Below the pieces are notes generated by a model. It was not told the origin of the DNA. It searched no databases and was given only the letters and a program-made list of their open reading frames with translations. From Acidobacteriota bacterium (GTDB lineage Bacteria; Acidobacteriota; Terriglobia; Terriglobales; SCQP01), in assembly GCA_027459505.1 (NCBI GenBank), contig DAIDIE010000016.1, forward strand, positions 62,001 to 126,000: a DNA stretch of 64,000 nucleotides. The letters are read 5' to 3'. Made by a program: the position numbers and the translations under genes. Each line of letters begins with the position of its first letter. Within the stretch, counting starts at the first letter, position 1. Positions 16,826 to 25,656 of the stretch are shown here, one piece after another.

Positions 16826-18426
16826 GCGCGAACCTCCCTGGCGGAATCCCTGGCCAGCGCCATGGATTCAATTGCGCCCAGCAGCGCCAAAGTGATGCCA
16901 AGAATGCGCGCGTTGAGCAGAACCTCGTTCGTCAGCGACGCAGCGAACAACGCCGCCAGCGCCGCCAGCGCAGCTTCCGTCAGTCTCCTGTGCAGTGAGA
17001 GCAGGTTCATCTGCGACCGGTGTTCCGGTGGGAGTGGAAAGCCGCCGGCGGCAAGCGCGCTCTCAGCGCGAAGTTGGTGGCGCCGCAAGCGCCAGAACTG
17101 CACGGCGATAGCCCCCCAGCACAACACAAAAAACGAACACCCCACAACGCCCGTTTCGGCCAGACTGGTCAGCGCACTGTTCTGCGCTCCACCAAAGCGC
17201 AGGCTTCGTCTGCGCCGGAGGAGCGCCTGAGTGGGAAACTCAACCCCCGCCAGCGAGGGCAGTCCCACGTAAAGTGCATGGCCAAATCCTAGGCCCCCGA
17301 AGCGCGCGTGCCGGAACTGCTGCCAGGCATCCTGCATGCTCTGAAAGCGTTCCGCGGTGCCGGCATCTTTCGCGGTACCGCCCGCAACAATGGTGCGCGT
17401 GGCCAGAACCGCCGCACGCACACGATTCGCCACCCGTCCCGGGAACAGCAGCGCCAGCGTTACCCCTCCTGCCACGGCCAGGAGCAATGCGGTGCGGTGT
17501 GACAGTGCGGCAAGCGTGCTCAGCCCCACCAGTAACCCCAGAAACGCTGCCCGTGAGGCACTCCAGGCAATTGCCGCCAGCACGGCGACGGCGGTGGCTG
17601 CTAGCATCGCCTGGCCAAAATGCCGCTGTTGCGCCTCGCCGGATGCCATTACTTGGTGGCTCGCTGCGTCCCTTGCCCCGGCCGCTCGCCAACCGCTCAC
17701 AGCCAGCAGCGGCATCAGCGTCGCGGCCGCGAGCGTGCCGAAGAGGTTGGGATCAAACAACAAGCCGCTGGCGCGTGGAATGTTGCCCATCTCGGCGAGG
17801 GAGCTGAACGCTTTTAGTCCTCCCCGGCACTGCAGCAGGGCTACTACCGCGTTGAGCAATAACCCCGCGGTCAGAAGGCGTAGCATCGGCCGCGCTCCCA
17901 TCGTCGCCATCCAGCCCGCCAACCACACAAAGCCCAGCAACTTGAGCCAGTGAAAGCCGATCGTTATCAACTGCAACCGGCTGAGTTGAGCCTGCAAAAA
18001 GACGGGTGTTAATGAGAGCGGGAGCACCAGAAAAAGGCAGAACACAGCGCGGCTGCACCATGGCAGTTCGCGGCGCCGTCGCCAGATGTCTCCCAGCACC
18101 AGGGGAATGGCCAGCAGCGGCAGCAAGAAGTTGCTCAGCGTGAGTCCGTGCGACCAGAGGAGAGGCAGGCCAAAGCTCCTGCGCGAATCCATGTCGGGTA
18201 CTGCCCAAAAGGCGGCGAACAATAGCGCCGGGCCCCAGCCCTCGATTCCCGCCCGCAAGAGCAGAAGAAACGTCAGAAGGATCGGCGGCACAAACGCCAG
18301 CGGCGTGCGCGAGAGAAGTGCTGCTGCCAGCCACATCACCAGCAGGCTAACGCATGCCAGAAGCCATACCCCAGCGCTGCGCTCGCTCTCCCCGGCCTGT
18401 TCCCGCCATGTATTTGGTTGCGACAC
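16822..18426 (-). CDS. O-antigen ligase/polymerase-like multispanning membrane protein (Wzy type)
   Basis: 534 residues with about ten or more hydrophobic helices, such as VWLLACVSLLVMWLAAALLS and LLLAVAGGVTLALLF, and a long hydrophilic loop around RFQSMQDAWQQFRHARFGGLGFGHALYVG, the usual layout of O-antigen ligase/polymerase proteins (PF04932). Its likely job is polymerisation or transfer of the exopolysaccharide repeat in the inner membrane. The GTG at 18426 has GGAGG nine bases upstream and lies 13 bp after the GT4 stop, so it is preferred over starts inside the upstream gene. Wzy versus WaaL function cannot be told from sequence. Confidence 0.8.
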   Translation of the reverse strand: MSQPNTWREQAGESERSAGVWLLACVSLLVMWLAAALLSRTPLAFVPPILLTFLLLLRAGIEGWGPALLFAAFWAVPDMDSRRSFGLPLLWSHGLTLSNFLLPLLAIPLVLGDIWRRRRELPWCSRAVFCLFLVLPLSLTPVFLQAQLSRLQLITIGFHWLKLLGFVWLAGWMATMGARPMLRLLTAGLLLNAVVALLQCRGGLKAFSSLAEMGNIPRASGLLFDPNLFGTLAAATLMPLLAVSGWRAAGARDAASHQVMASGEAQQRHFGQAMLAATAVAVLAAIAWSASRAAFLGLLVGLSTLAALSHRTALLLAVAGGVTLALLFPGRVANRVRAAVLATRTIVAGGTAKDAGTAERFQSMQDAWQQFRHARFGGLGFGHALYVGLPSLAGVEFPTQALLRRRRSLRFGGAQNSALTSLAETGVVGCSFFVLCWGAIAVQFWRLRRHQLRAESALAAGGFPLPPEHRSQMNLLSLHRRLTEAALAALAALFAASLTNEVLLNARILGITLALLGAIESMALARDSAREVRA

Positions 18427-18439
18427 GGCTTTCCGCCTC

Positions 18440-19537
18440 CTATACCGCGGCCGCCAGGGAATCGTTGCTGACAGAGCCTTCGTACACCGCCATATGTGCA
18501 TCAACGGCGGCGTCCCACCGCAGGAGCGCCACGCGCCGTAATCCCGCCTCGCGGCGGCGACTTTGTTCGCGCACGTCCTGCAGGATTCCGAGCATGGCCT
18601 CCGCTAGCGCTGGCGCGCTGGCGTCACGCAGCAGAAGGGCCGCGCCTCCTCCGGCCTCGCGCAGCGCGGTGTTGTCGAACGCGATGACTGGTGTTCCGCA
18701 GGCCATCGCCTCGAGCATCGGTAAGCCCCAGCCGGCATAGGTTTCGGGAAACACAAAGACATCAGCGCCCGAGTACAGCGCCGGCATCCAGCCCTCCTCC
18801 ACGTATCCCAGCCGCAGCACTCGCCGCCCCAGTCCCAAGCGCTGAATTTCCGCCTTGACCGCCAGTCCATAGCTGGCCAGGTGCACCGGCCCGGCAAGCA
18901 CCAGTTCGTGCCGGCATACGCTTTCAATGCGCGCGAAGGCCCTTAGCAGTGTGATGACATCCTTTCGCGGCTCCAGCGCTCCCACGCAGAGGATGTATTG
19001 CCGGCCAACCCCGAGTGCCTTGCGCATTTGCGTCTGTTGCGCCGCGGTGGCTTGGCGGAAGTGTTCCCGCACCGGGTAATGAATGGTCCATAGCCTCTTG
19101 TGGCTGATGTCGAGAAGCTGGTGTGCCCGCTCCGCCGTGAAGTGGGAGGGAGTAATTACCGCGTCACAGTGCTTGGCCGTGCGAGGTAAATAGCTGGACC
19201 AGTACCAGCGCGATGTGTTGGACGCTAAGATCTCTTCGCGTTCCATCACGCTGAGGTCGTGCAGCGTCATCACTCTGCGTTTCTTTCCCCAGCGCGGCGC
19301 CGCGAATCCAGGCGTATGCAGCACGTCGATTTGCTCCCGCATCGCCGCCACCGGTAAACTCCACTGCTCGCGAATGACCTGGGCTGGCGTGGAAAGCCGC
19401 GAAGTGTTGCCGCAGGAGAAATAGACGTATTGGTTGCGCTGATCGTAGCGCTGCAACGCCGCCACCAAGCCCTGGGTATAGGCGCCCAGCCCCGAAACTG
19501 GCGGTAAAGTGCTTTGAACGTCAATCGCAATCAGCAT
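18440..19537 (-). CDS. Glycosyltransferase family 4 (mannosyltransferase-like)
   Basis: 365 residues with GT-B fold signals: N-terminal SGLGAYTQGLVAAL, TLHDLSVM, ITPSHFTAERA, ILCVGALEPRKDVITLLRAF, and the donor-binding ETYAGWGLPMLEAMACGTPVIAFD (the E-x7-E pattern of retaining GT4 enzymes). It probably adds a hexose during repeat-unit assembly on the inner membrane; the sugar is unknown. The ATG at 19537 has GGGGG about six bases upstream and precedes the first strand LIAIDVQST. It overlaps the preceding GT2 gene by 17 bp. Confidence 0.88.
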   Translation of the reverse strand: MLIAIDVQSTLPPVSGLGAYTQGLVAALQRYDQRNQYVYFSCGNTSRLSTPAQVIREQWSLPVAAMREQIDVLHTPGFAAPRWGKKRRVMTLHDLSVMEREEILASNTSRWYWSSYLPRTAKHCDAVITPSHFTAERAHQLLDISHKRLWTIHYPVREHFRQATAAQQTQMRKALGVGRQYILCVGALEPRKDVITLLRAFARIESVCRHELVLAGPVHLASYGLAVKAEIQRLGLGRRVLRLGYVEEGWMPALYSGADVFVFPETYAGWGLPMLEAMACGTPVIAFDNTALREAGGGAALLLRDASAPALAEAMLGILQDVREQSRRREAGLRRVALLRWDAAVDAHMAVYEGSVSNDSLAAAV

Positions 19538-20603
19538 CGGCGCCCCCTTCATGAGTGGCGGGTCGTGCCGCCTGCCCTTCTTTCCAAACCGCTGCTGAAC
19601 TCCGTGGCCGCCAGAACGCCTTTCTCCAGGAAACGTTGCCCCATCGCCGGCCGGGCGTCTCGCAAGTCTCGGCTGCTGCGATGCTCCGCCGTTCCAACTC
19701 CCGCAGCTTGAGGTGACGGACAATTTCGTAAACAAAGCCTAGAAAGGCGTATTCGAGGCCGGCGGCGCCATCCAGAAACGCCCCCTGCAGCACCACGCGC
19801 TTGGTTAACCTGCCTATGGCCAGTGACAACATCCGGCACACACTGAAACGTATGCCGCGCTGCCGCATCCCCTCGCTCTCTAACGTCGTGTAGCGGTCAA
19901 ATTTATGGAAGTACGCCGAGAGATCGGGATAGCTCAGGTGCAGTAACGGCGCGCTGAGATGGCCGGTTGCCCCCTTAAGCAGCAGCTTGGAGTGCACGGG
20001 CGTCTCGTCAAATCGGCCGCGCTCTCTTCTGAATAGCCGCGGCACGTTGTAATCGGGGTAGTTGCCGCCATGGCGAAGCCAGTGTCCGAACACGATATTC
20101 CGGCGAGGCAAAAAGTAGCCGGCTTGGCCGGGCGCGGCTATCGCCTCGCGTATCTGCTCTGCCGCTTCTGGCGTCAGGCGTTCGTCGGCGTCGATGAGCA
20201 ATACCCATGCGCCGTTGGCGTGCTGAATGCCGAAGTTCATCTGCCGCGCAAAGCCGTCAAATTCCCGGCGGAAGACCCTGGCGCCGTGGCGCAGGCAGAT
20301 CTCCACCGTGCGATCAACGCTGCATCCGTCCACCACCACCAGTTCGTCAGCCAGGCCCTGAACGCTGCGCAGGCATTCGGCGACGCGGGCCTCTTCGTTT
20401 TGCGCGATCACCACCGCTGAAAGCCGTGCGGGCGCCACTTGCGTCTCGACTTCACCGGCCTCGCAACGGCCCACGCCAGCCAGCGTCTGCTCCGGCGCCG
20501 GCGCTTGCGCGAGCGCCGCAACCGGGGCTGCCCCGTTCCGTAGTGTGGCTGCGCCGGCACGAGCAACAGCCGTACTGCTCAAGTCTTGATTGACTAAAAC
20601 CAC
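19521..20603 (-). CDS. Glycosyltransferase family 2 (LPS core WaaE/KdtX-like)
   Basis: 360 residues. After a ~55-residue low-complexity N-terminus comes a GT-A domain: LSAVVIAQNEEARVAECLRS, ELVVVDGCSVDRTVEI, LIDADERLTPE (the DxD-like metal site), then YNVPRLFRRERGRFDETPVH, characteristic of the WaaE/KdtX group that adds glucose or a related sugar to LPS core or polysaccharide. A C-terminal hydrophobic segment (GAAGLEYAFLGFVYEIVRHLK) suggests membrane association. GTG start with GGAG at 7-nt spacing; overlaps the Wzz-like gene by 10 bp. Confidence 0.88.
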   Translation of the reverse strand: MVLVNQDLSSTAVARAGAATLRNGAAPVAALAQAPAPEQTLAGVGRCEAGEVETQVAPARLSAVVIAQNEEARVAECLRSVQGLADELVVVDGCSVDRTVEICLRHGARVFRREFDGFARQMNFGIQHANGAWVLLIDADERLTPEAAEQIREAIAAPGQAGYFLPRRNIVFGHWLRHGGNYPDYNVPRLFRRERGRFDETPVHSKLLLKGATGHLSAPLLHLSYPDLSAYFHKFDRYTTLESEGMRQRGIRFSVCRMLSLAIGRLTKRVVLQGAFLDGAAGLEYAFLGFVYEIVRHLKLRELERRSIAAAETCETPGRRWGNVSWRKAFWRPRSSAAVWKEGQAARPATHEGGADADCD

Positions 20604-21964
20604 GCCCGTTCTCCAACAGCTGCGCGAGGTGGTTGATTCGCGGGCTGTGCGTCATTGTGCGCAGAGCGCAGTGCGGCCAGCAGCAGCCCAATTGCGCCGC
20701 CCAGGGCCATGCAGAACAACCCGTCTTGCCGGGGTTTGGGCCACGCAACTTCTCCGGGCGGGGTCGCCCGCCGCACCTGCACCGCACCGCTCTCCGGCAG
20801 CGCCATCAGAGTCGAGAGCTCCTGCTCGTGCCGCAGCAGATTCCGCAACACCTGTTCATGGGCGGCTGCCTGATCTTGAAGAAGCTGCAGCCGCGCTCTG
20901 CGTTCCGCGGCGGCGCTTATGATCCGGGGCTGGCCAAGCAGTGCCGATTGCAGAGCGGCGACTTCAAGCGTTTGCCGCCGCGCTCCCGCCTGCTGCTGCT
21001 GGCGCCGCTCGCGCTCGGTAAGTTCGATACTGTGCTGCAGGCTTGTGAGTCTTTGCCGCGCCTGCGCCAGGGGCAACGCGCGCGGCGCGTATTGCCGCGC
21101 CAGAGCCGCCGTTTGCGCGCGCACATCCGCTGCCGCTCCGCGCATGGAAGAGAGTGAGCGCTCCTCCGGGCGGTCGCCCTCGTAGCCGCTGGCCAGGTTG
21201 GCTTGCCGCTTCCAATATTCAATCTCGGCCGCGGTCTTGGCCGTCTGCAACTGTTGCCAACTTTCCTCGGCCGCCGTCATCGGCAGAGCCGGATTGCTCC
21301 GCAGAAAACGGGTCACCTGCTCCTGGGCGCGCGCATAGGCGCCCACTTGCACTCCCACTTCGCTTTGCAGCGTCGCCAGACTGGCGCGCATTTGCCGTTG
21401 CTGCTGTTGATGGCGCCAGCGTTGGTAATTGGCGATGATCAAATTGGGAATCGCGGCGCAGATCCGCGCGTCGGTGTTGTCGAAGGTCACCGTGATCAGG
21501 TGTGTTGCGGGCTGGTGCATCACCTGCACCGAGCCCTGCCAGCGGCGCGTGAGCTCGCCGGCAACCGCTGGCGACCACTGCCGCGCCCCCGCTTGCCTGA
21601 GCGCGATCGTGCGCAGCCCCTCTGGCAACTGCAGCACCGACGCACGCAGCAGCTCCGGATTGCGTAGCAGTCCCTCAGTGGTTGCCACCGCCTCGGAATC
21701 CACCGCGCTTGCCGGACGCACCGGATGCAGATCGCTCCACGCCGCGGCGCTTTGTAGCAGCATGGTGGCTTGTGCCCGGTAGTGCCCAGGTTCCCACAGC
21801 GCCCAAACTAGTCCTGCCGCTCCCCCAACGCAGGCGCACACGGTGATCAACAGCCATTGCCGCCGGCAAATGGCCGCCACCGCCGCGATGGGTTCGAACA
21901 AGCTGGCACGATTCTGCGTCGGGCGCTGCGGAGCAAAACCGAATTGAAGTTGCGGGCTGGCCAT
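20594..21964 (-). CDS. Wzz/GumC-like polysaccharide chain-length determinant
   Basis: 456 residues. A membrane helix near residues 36-55 (WLLITVCACVGGAAGLVWAL), a large Gln/Arg/Ala-rich periplasmic region with long coiled-coil helices, and a second helix near the C-terminus (GLFCMALGGAIGLLLAAL) preceded by a Pro-rich patch, the architecture of Wzz/PCP-2 proteins. No cytoplasmic tyrosine-kinase (BY-kinase) domain is fused and none is seen nearby. It would work with the Wza-like outer-membrane protein to control chain length and export. Overlaps the GT2 gene by 10 bp and follows the Wza-like gene by 38 bp. Confidence 0.85.
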   Translation of the reverse strand: MASPQLQFGFAPQRPTQNRASLFEPIAAVAAICRRQWLLITVCACVGGAAGLVWALWEPGHYRAQATMLLQSAAAWSDLHPVRPASAVDSEAVATTEGLLRNPELLRASVLQLPEGLRTIALRQAGARQWSPAVAGELTRRWQGSVQVMHQPATHLITVTFDNTDARICAAIPNLIIANYQRWRHQQQQRQMRASLATLQSEVGVQVGAYARAQEQVTRFLRSNPALPMTAAEESWQQLQTAKTAAEIEYWKRQANLASGYEGDRPEERSLSSMRGAAADVRAQTAALARQYAPRALPLAQARQRLTSLQHSIELTERERRQQQQAGARRQTLEVAALQSALLGQPRIISAAAERRARLQLLQDQAAAHEQVLRNLLRHEQELSTLMALPESGAVQVRRATPPGEVAWPKPRQDGLFCMALGGAIGLLLAALRSAHNDAQPANQPPRAAVGERAWF

Positions 21965-22002
21965 ATGTGTTGAGCTCGACTGGTCTTTCTGCGCGGCGTG
22001 CT

Positions 22003-22974
22003 TTAGTGAAAAACGATCAGACCGGTGACTATGGCGCTCCCCGTCGCCAGCGCGGTTTCTGCGCCGTGCAGCAGCACCTTGCGCCCCGTACTTTCTGGAA
22101 CGAGCAGCAGGTCGCCCGCCCGCAGCCGGGTGTTTGTAGCCGGTCCGCTGGGCGGAGTTTCGAGTGCAATAAGGCTGGTCAGCATTTGCCCTGCACCGTT
22201 CCGGCGCACCAGCACCGCGGTCGACTGCGCCCGGCCGCTACGCAAGCCGCCGGCGAGAGTGATCGCCTGGTAGACATTGAGAGGATTTGCGTTCAGGGCG
22301 TACCGCCCCGGTTTGCGCACCGCACCTCCGACGTAAACCTCGCCTCCCCGGAATACCTCAACCAGATCGTTGCCGCGCAGTTGCGGGCCGCTGCTGCCCG
22401 GCTGCTGCAGCGCGCGCAAGTCGTACCAGTCACTTCCTTCCGCCTTGCCGTGGTGGATATGTGTGACCAGCACCTGGCCGCTGCAGTGCGGGGTGGTGCC
22501 TCCCGCGCGCGCCAGGATTTGCAGCAGGGTGGTATGAGCGCCGGCGGGATAGGTCCCAGGACGGTTCACCGCCCCCAGGACGCTGACCAGGGGAATCGCC
22601 GCCCGCAGCACCAGAATCTGCACCTGGGGCGCCAGCAGATAATCTCGCAGCGCACCGGCCACCCGCCGCTGTGCCTCCCCAATCGTTAGCCCGGCTATCG
22701 GGATCCTGCCGGCTTCGGGCAGCGTGATCGCCCCACGGCGGTTCACCTGGACCTTGCCGGAAAGCTCCGGGGTGGCGAAAACGCTGACCTGCAACAGGTC
22801 GCCGGCATGGATAGGGTCTCCCGCGTAAACTCCATCGGCCGGGCGCCTCTGCGACGGGCTTTGCCCGCAGGCGGAGGCCAGCAGCAATGCGGCCGTAAAG
22901 AACTGCCGAACTATCCGGGGCTGAGATGGTGAAACGCGCCGTTGAAGATCCCGCCGTTGTGCCAAGCCAGTCAT
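22003..22974 (-). CDS. Wza-like polysaccharide export protein
   Basis: 323 residues. It has an N-terminal export signal ending at LLLASACGQSP, possibly a lipobox although position -3 is Ala. The export (PES) domain follows: DPIHAGDLLQVSVFATPELSGKVQVNRRGAITLPEAGRIPIAGLT, then two SLBB-type domains (VSVLGAVNRPGTYPAG and VYVGGAVRKPGRYALNANPLN). It forms the outer-membrane exit channel for exopolysaccharide. A C-terminal hydrophobic helix (LATGSAIVTGLIVF) fits insertion in the membrane. ATG at 22974 chosen, with GGGG upstream. It is the first gene of the minus-strand cluster. Confidence 0.88.
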   Translation of the reverse strand: MTGLAQRRDLQRRVSPSQPRIVRQFFTAALLLASACGQSPSQRRPADGVYAGDPIHAGDLLQVSVFATPELSGKVQVNRRGAITLPEAGRIPIAGLTIGEAQRRVAGALRDYLLAPQVQILVLRAAIPLVSVLGAVNRPGTYPAGAHTTLLQILARAGGTTPHCSGQVLVTHIHHGKAEGSDWYDLRALQQPGSSGPQLRGNDLVEVFRGGEVYVGGAVRKPGRYALNANPLNVYQAITLAGGLRSGRAQSTAVLVRRNGAGQMLTSLIALETPPSGPATNTRLRAGDLLLVPESTGRKVLLHGAETALATGSAIVTGLIVFH

Positions 22975-23333
22975 AATGCCGCCCCTTTTGGGTAGCCCCA
23001 TCTCAGCGCAAACCGCCAGCCCTGACAATCGCCCAAATAGGTGGGGTCGATGGCAGTCAGTTGTTGAAAGTGAGCTAAAGAGCCCGAATTTATTGGCTTT
23101 GGAAAATCGCAGGCGCCTGGCGTGCACCCCGCGGCACTCCCTCCAATTGGGTGGGGTGAGCAGGTCACGGGCCGAGCCGCGGGTCACCGCCCAGCCTGAG
23201 GGGACGGCACACATGCATGTTTACCCGCGCCCCCCACGGTCACTGCTGGGCGGCGCTGGCCGCGCGCCCCGGCTGTTTGTTATGCTCGCCACAGCGTTAC
23301 GTTCGCTACGTTCCAGTACCGTCGTTGATCGCT
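22975..23333. other. 359-bp divergent intergenic region upstream of the polysaccharide cluster
   Basis: It lies between the Wza-like gene (-) and the TIM-barrel gene (+) and should contain the main promoter of the cluster. AT-rich stretches on the minus strand around 23060-23110 could hold it, but I see no convincing -35/-10 pair. I found no match to the c-di-GMP riboswitch consensus. Confidence 0.3.
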
Positions 23334-24485
23334 ATGAAAAAAGCCAGCAAACTCAAGCGTGGCGCACTCAACCGGCGCCGTTTTCTTGCCAGTGCAGGCG
23401 GCGCTCTTGCCGCCGCTTCGTTGTCCGCGCAGGCGGCGGCGCAAGGCGCCGTGCCGGCGGCAGCCTTGGACTCCCGCGCGGCGGCGCTGGCCGCCGAACC
23501 CGGTGTGCAGCCGCCTCCCGCCTATCAGCGCTACGCGTCGCACATCAAGCTGGGGATGTTCACCTGGCCGTTCAACGACAAGCCCCTGCAGTGGGTACTG
23601 GAGTACGCGCAGGCATTGAAATTGCAGGCCTTGGAGCTGGGGACCGGCAATGATCCCGGTGACGCGCATTGTCCAACCGATCAATTGCTTGCCGATGCCG
23701 GTCAGCGCCAGGCGTACTTGCGGCAACTTGCCGGTTACGGACTGTCGATCAGCGCCTTCAGTTGCCACGGAAACCCATTGCATCCCGACCCCGCCATTGC
23801 GCGCTCCAATAACGCCGTGTTCGAGAAGACCGTCCGGCTGGCTGAGTTGATGGACGTTCCGGTGGTGGTCTGTTTCAGCGGCTGTCCGGGCGATGACCGC
23901 GGCGGCGGCCGGCCCAACTGGGTGGTCTCATTGGAAACGCCCGAGTACACGAATCTTCTGCAGTGGCAGTGGCAACAGAAGGTGCTGCCGTATTGGAAAC
24001 AGGCGGCCGCTTTCGCGCGCCGCCACGACCGCCGTGTGGCTCTGGAATTCGACCCTGGTTATTCCGTATTCAACGTGCGCTCGCTGCTGATGCTGCGCGA
24101 AGCAGTGGGTGACAACGTGGGCTGCAACCTTGACCTGAGCAATATGTTCGCGCAGGGTGTGGATGCGGTGGCGGTGATCAAGGCGCTGGGGGAGGCGGGT
24201 GCGCTTTATAGCTTCCACGCCAAGGATGCCATCCTTGACCAGCAGAATATCGCCATTAATGGCGTGCTCGACTTAACGCCCTATAGCGATGTGCTGCATC
24301 GCCCCTGGTCGTACGCCATGGTGGGCTATGGACATGACACCCTGTATTGGAAACGGACGGTTTCGGCTTTGAAAAGCGTGGGCTACGATCGCGTGCTGTC
24401 GATCGAACATGAGGACCCGGTAACCAGCCCGGAGGTAGGCGTAAGAAAATCCGCCGAGTTCCTGCGCTCGATCGTTTTGGAGTGA
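23334..24485 (+). CDS. Tat-exported sugar phosphate isomerase/epimerase-like TIM-barrel protein
   Basis: 383 residues. The N-terminus has a twin-arginine signal (LNRRRFLASAGGALAAASL) with cleavage after AQA. The rest looks like an AP-endonuclease-2/xylose-isomerase-like barrel (PF01261): HIKLGMFTWPFNDKPLQWVLEYAQALKLQALELG, SAFSCHGNPLHPD, a late VALEFDPGY and GVNLDLS-like GCNLDLSNMF, FHAKDAIL and VLSIEHEDP. These segments supply the acidic and His metal ligands. Probably a periplasmic sugar isomerase or lyase of unknown substrate. The ATG at 23334 is chosen because the Tat signal starts there. Confidence 0.82.
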   Translation: MKKASKLKRGALNRRRFLASAGGALAAASLSAQAAAQGAVPAAALDSRAAALAAEPGVQPPPAYQRYASHIKLGMFTWPFNDKPLQWVLEYAQALKLQALELGTGNDPGDAHCPTDQLLADAGQRQAYLRQLAGYGLSISAFSCHGNPLHPDPAIARSNNAVFEKTVRLAELMDVPVVVCFSGCPGDDRGGGRPNWVVSLETPEYTNLLQWQWQQKVLPYWKQAAAFARRHDRRVALEFDPGYSVFNVRSLLMLREAVGDNVGCNLDLSNMFAQGVDAVAVIKALGEAGALYSFHAKDAILDQQNIAINGVLDLTPYSDVLHRPWSYAMVGYGHDTLYWKRTVSALKSVGYDRVLSIEHEDPVTSPEVGVRKSAEFLRSIVLE

Positions 24486-24693
24486 TCATCGCGCCCGCCC
24501 CCGTGGCCGCGACTGAACCAGTGGCAGGCCAGGGGCGGGCAGGGGACGCCGTCCGACGCGGTGTTCAGCCGCGCGAAACGGCCGGCCGCGCCGGGACACA
24601 TGTCCAAGGCCCAGGTTCCGCCGCGATCGAGAACGTGCGCGCTTCGGCTCTTACGTACCGCCCTACGTTTTAACGGGCCCGCCGCGATTCTGT

Positions 24694-25035
24694 CTACTGC
24701 TTCTTCTTCTCCCCAAACCCCCGCACCGCGCACTTCACCAGCGCATCGATCTGCGCCTCGGGAAGGATACCGTCGAAAGCGGGCATAGAGCCTTTGCCCT
24801 TTTTGATCACGTTTTCCAAGGCCTCGTTTGAGGGGTGCGCCTTCTGCCATTTGGCGCTGGTGAAATCCGGCGTGCCGATGGCGGAATAGCCTTTTCCGTC
24901 CTGCCCGTGGCACATGGAGCACTTCTGCGTAAACAGGTCGCGGGTCTGAGCGCAACTGGGGCCAGCGGCCAAGGCCAGTGATGAACTGCTCAACAGGCTG
25001 GCGGCGACAAAGAAAGCGGTTTTTGACAGGGTCAT
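24694..25035 (-). CDS. Small class I cytochrome c
   Basis: 113 residues. A signal peptide (FFVAASLLSSSSLALAAG) is followed by a single haem-binding CSMCH (39-43) and a later Met-ligand region KGKGSMPAFDGILPEAQID, as in small periplasmic cytochromes c with His/Met ligation. It likely accepts electrons from a periplasmic dehydrogenase. The ATG overlaps the stop of the gluconate-dehydrogenase-subunit-3 gene (ATGA), so they are coupled. The Lys-rich tail (EKKKQ) is short. Confidence 0.88.
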   Translation of the reverse strand: MTLSKTAFFVAASLLSSSSLALAAGPSCAQTRDLFTQKCSMCHGQDGKGYSAIGTPDFTSAKWQKAHPSNEALENVIKKGKGSMPAFDGILPEAQIDALVKCAVRGFGEKKKQ

Positions 25036-25610
25036 AGTTTGTGTTCCGGGTGAGTGCAACCCGGGTAGGAGGTGCGGTATTCCTGGCTGTAGTGCAACTC
25101 GTCTACCTGGCCCACCTTGGATGTGTAATAGGCGAACATGGTGCTGCTCTTGGCAAGCTGGAAGAATTTCCAGCCCGGGCTGTTTACGGTGCTGCCCTCA
25201 AGGGCGTGCAGGAGCGAGTCCTGCTCGTCTCCACTCAGCAAGTGAAAATCCTTCTGGTAGCGCTCCTGGCTGTTGTGCAGCAGCAGCGCCAGCCCGCTTT
25301 TGAACACGGGTCCGCCAGACTTTTTGTCTCCCGCGTCGCGCTCCGCCGCGTAGACCATGTCCAGGTACTGTGGCACGCCCGCGCCCACCGCGCCCAGCGT
25401 GTCGCTGGCGGGGATGAGACGGTCGCAGAGTGCGACAACACTGGTGTACTCGGCGGGCGTGAAAAACGCGGGAGCATGTTCTCCCTGGGCTTGCCACATC
25501 CATCCGTCGTCGCCGTGATGGAAGCTGGGGTGAGCCAGCGCCAGCGAGGGAAGGGCGGTAAACACGCCAGCAGCCAGTCCAATTTTTTGTGCGGCTTCGC
25601 GCCGGTTCAT
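25032..25610 (-). CDS. Gluconate 2-dehydrogenase subunit 3 family protein
   Basis: 192 residues. The N-terminus MNRREAAQKIGLAAGVFTAL is a twin-arginine-type signal. The body has FFTPAEYTSVVALCDRLIPASDTLGAVGAGVPQYLDMV, the standard signature of the small subunit (PF13618) of membrane-bound GMC dehydrogenases. That subunit normally carries the flavoprotein through the Tat pathway. Here it is coupled to a cytochrome c, but no GMC flavoprotein gene is adjacent. ATG at 25610 with GGAG 8 nt upstream. Confidence 0.85.
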   Translation of the reverse strand: MNRREAAQKIGLAAGVFTALPSLALAHPSFHHGDDGWMWQAQGEHAPAFFTPAEYTSVVALCDRLIPASDTLGAVGAGVPQYLDMVYAAERDAGDKKSGGPVFKSGLALLLHNSQERYQKDFHLLSGDEQDSLLHALEGSTVNSPGWKFFQLAKSSTMFAYYTSKVGQVDELHYSQEYRTSYPGCTHPEHKL

Positions 25611-25656
25611 AGGCCGTCTCCTTCCTCCTTTATACCCCAGCCGGAGCCCGTCTTTC

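Noticed and set aside
22975-23333. Cyclic di-GMP riboswitch upstream of the polysaccharide operon
   Set aside because: The conserved class I core was sought on both strands and not found.
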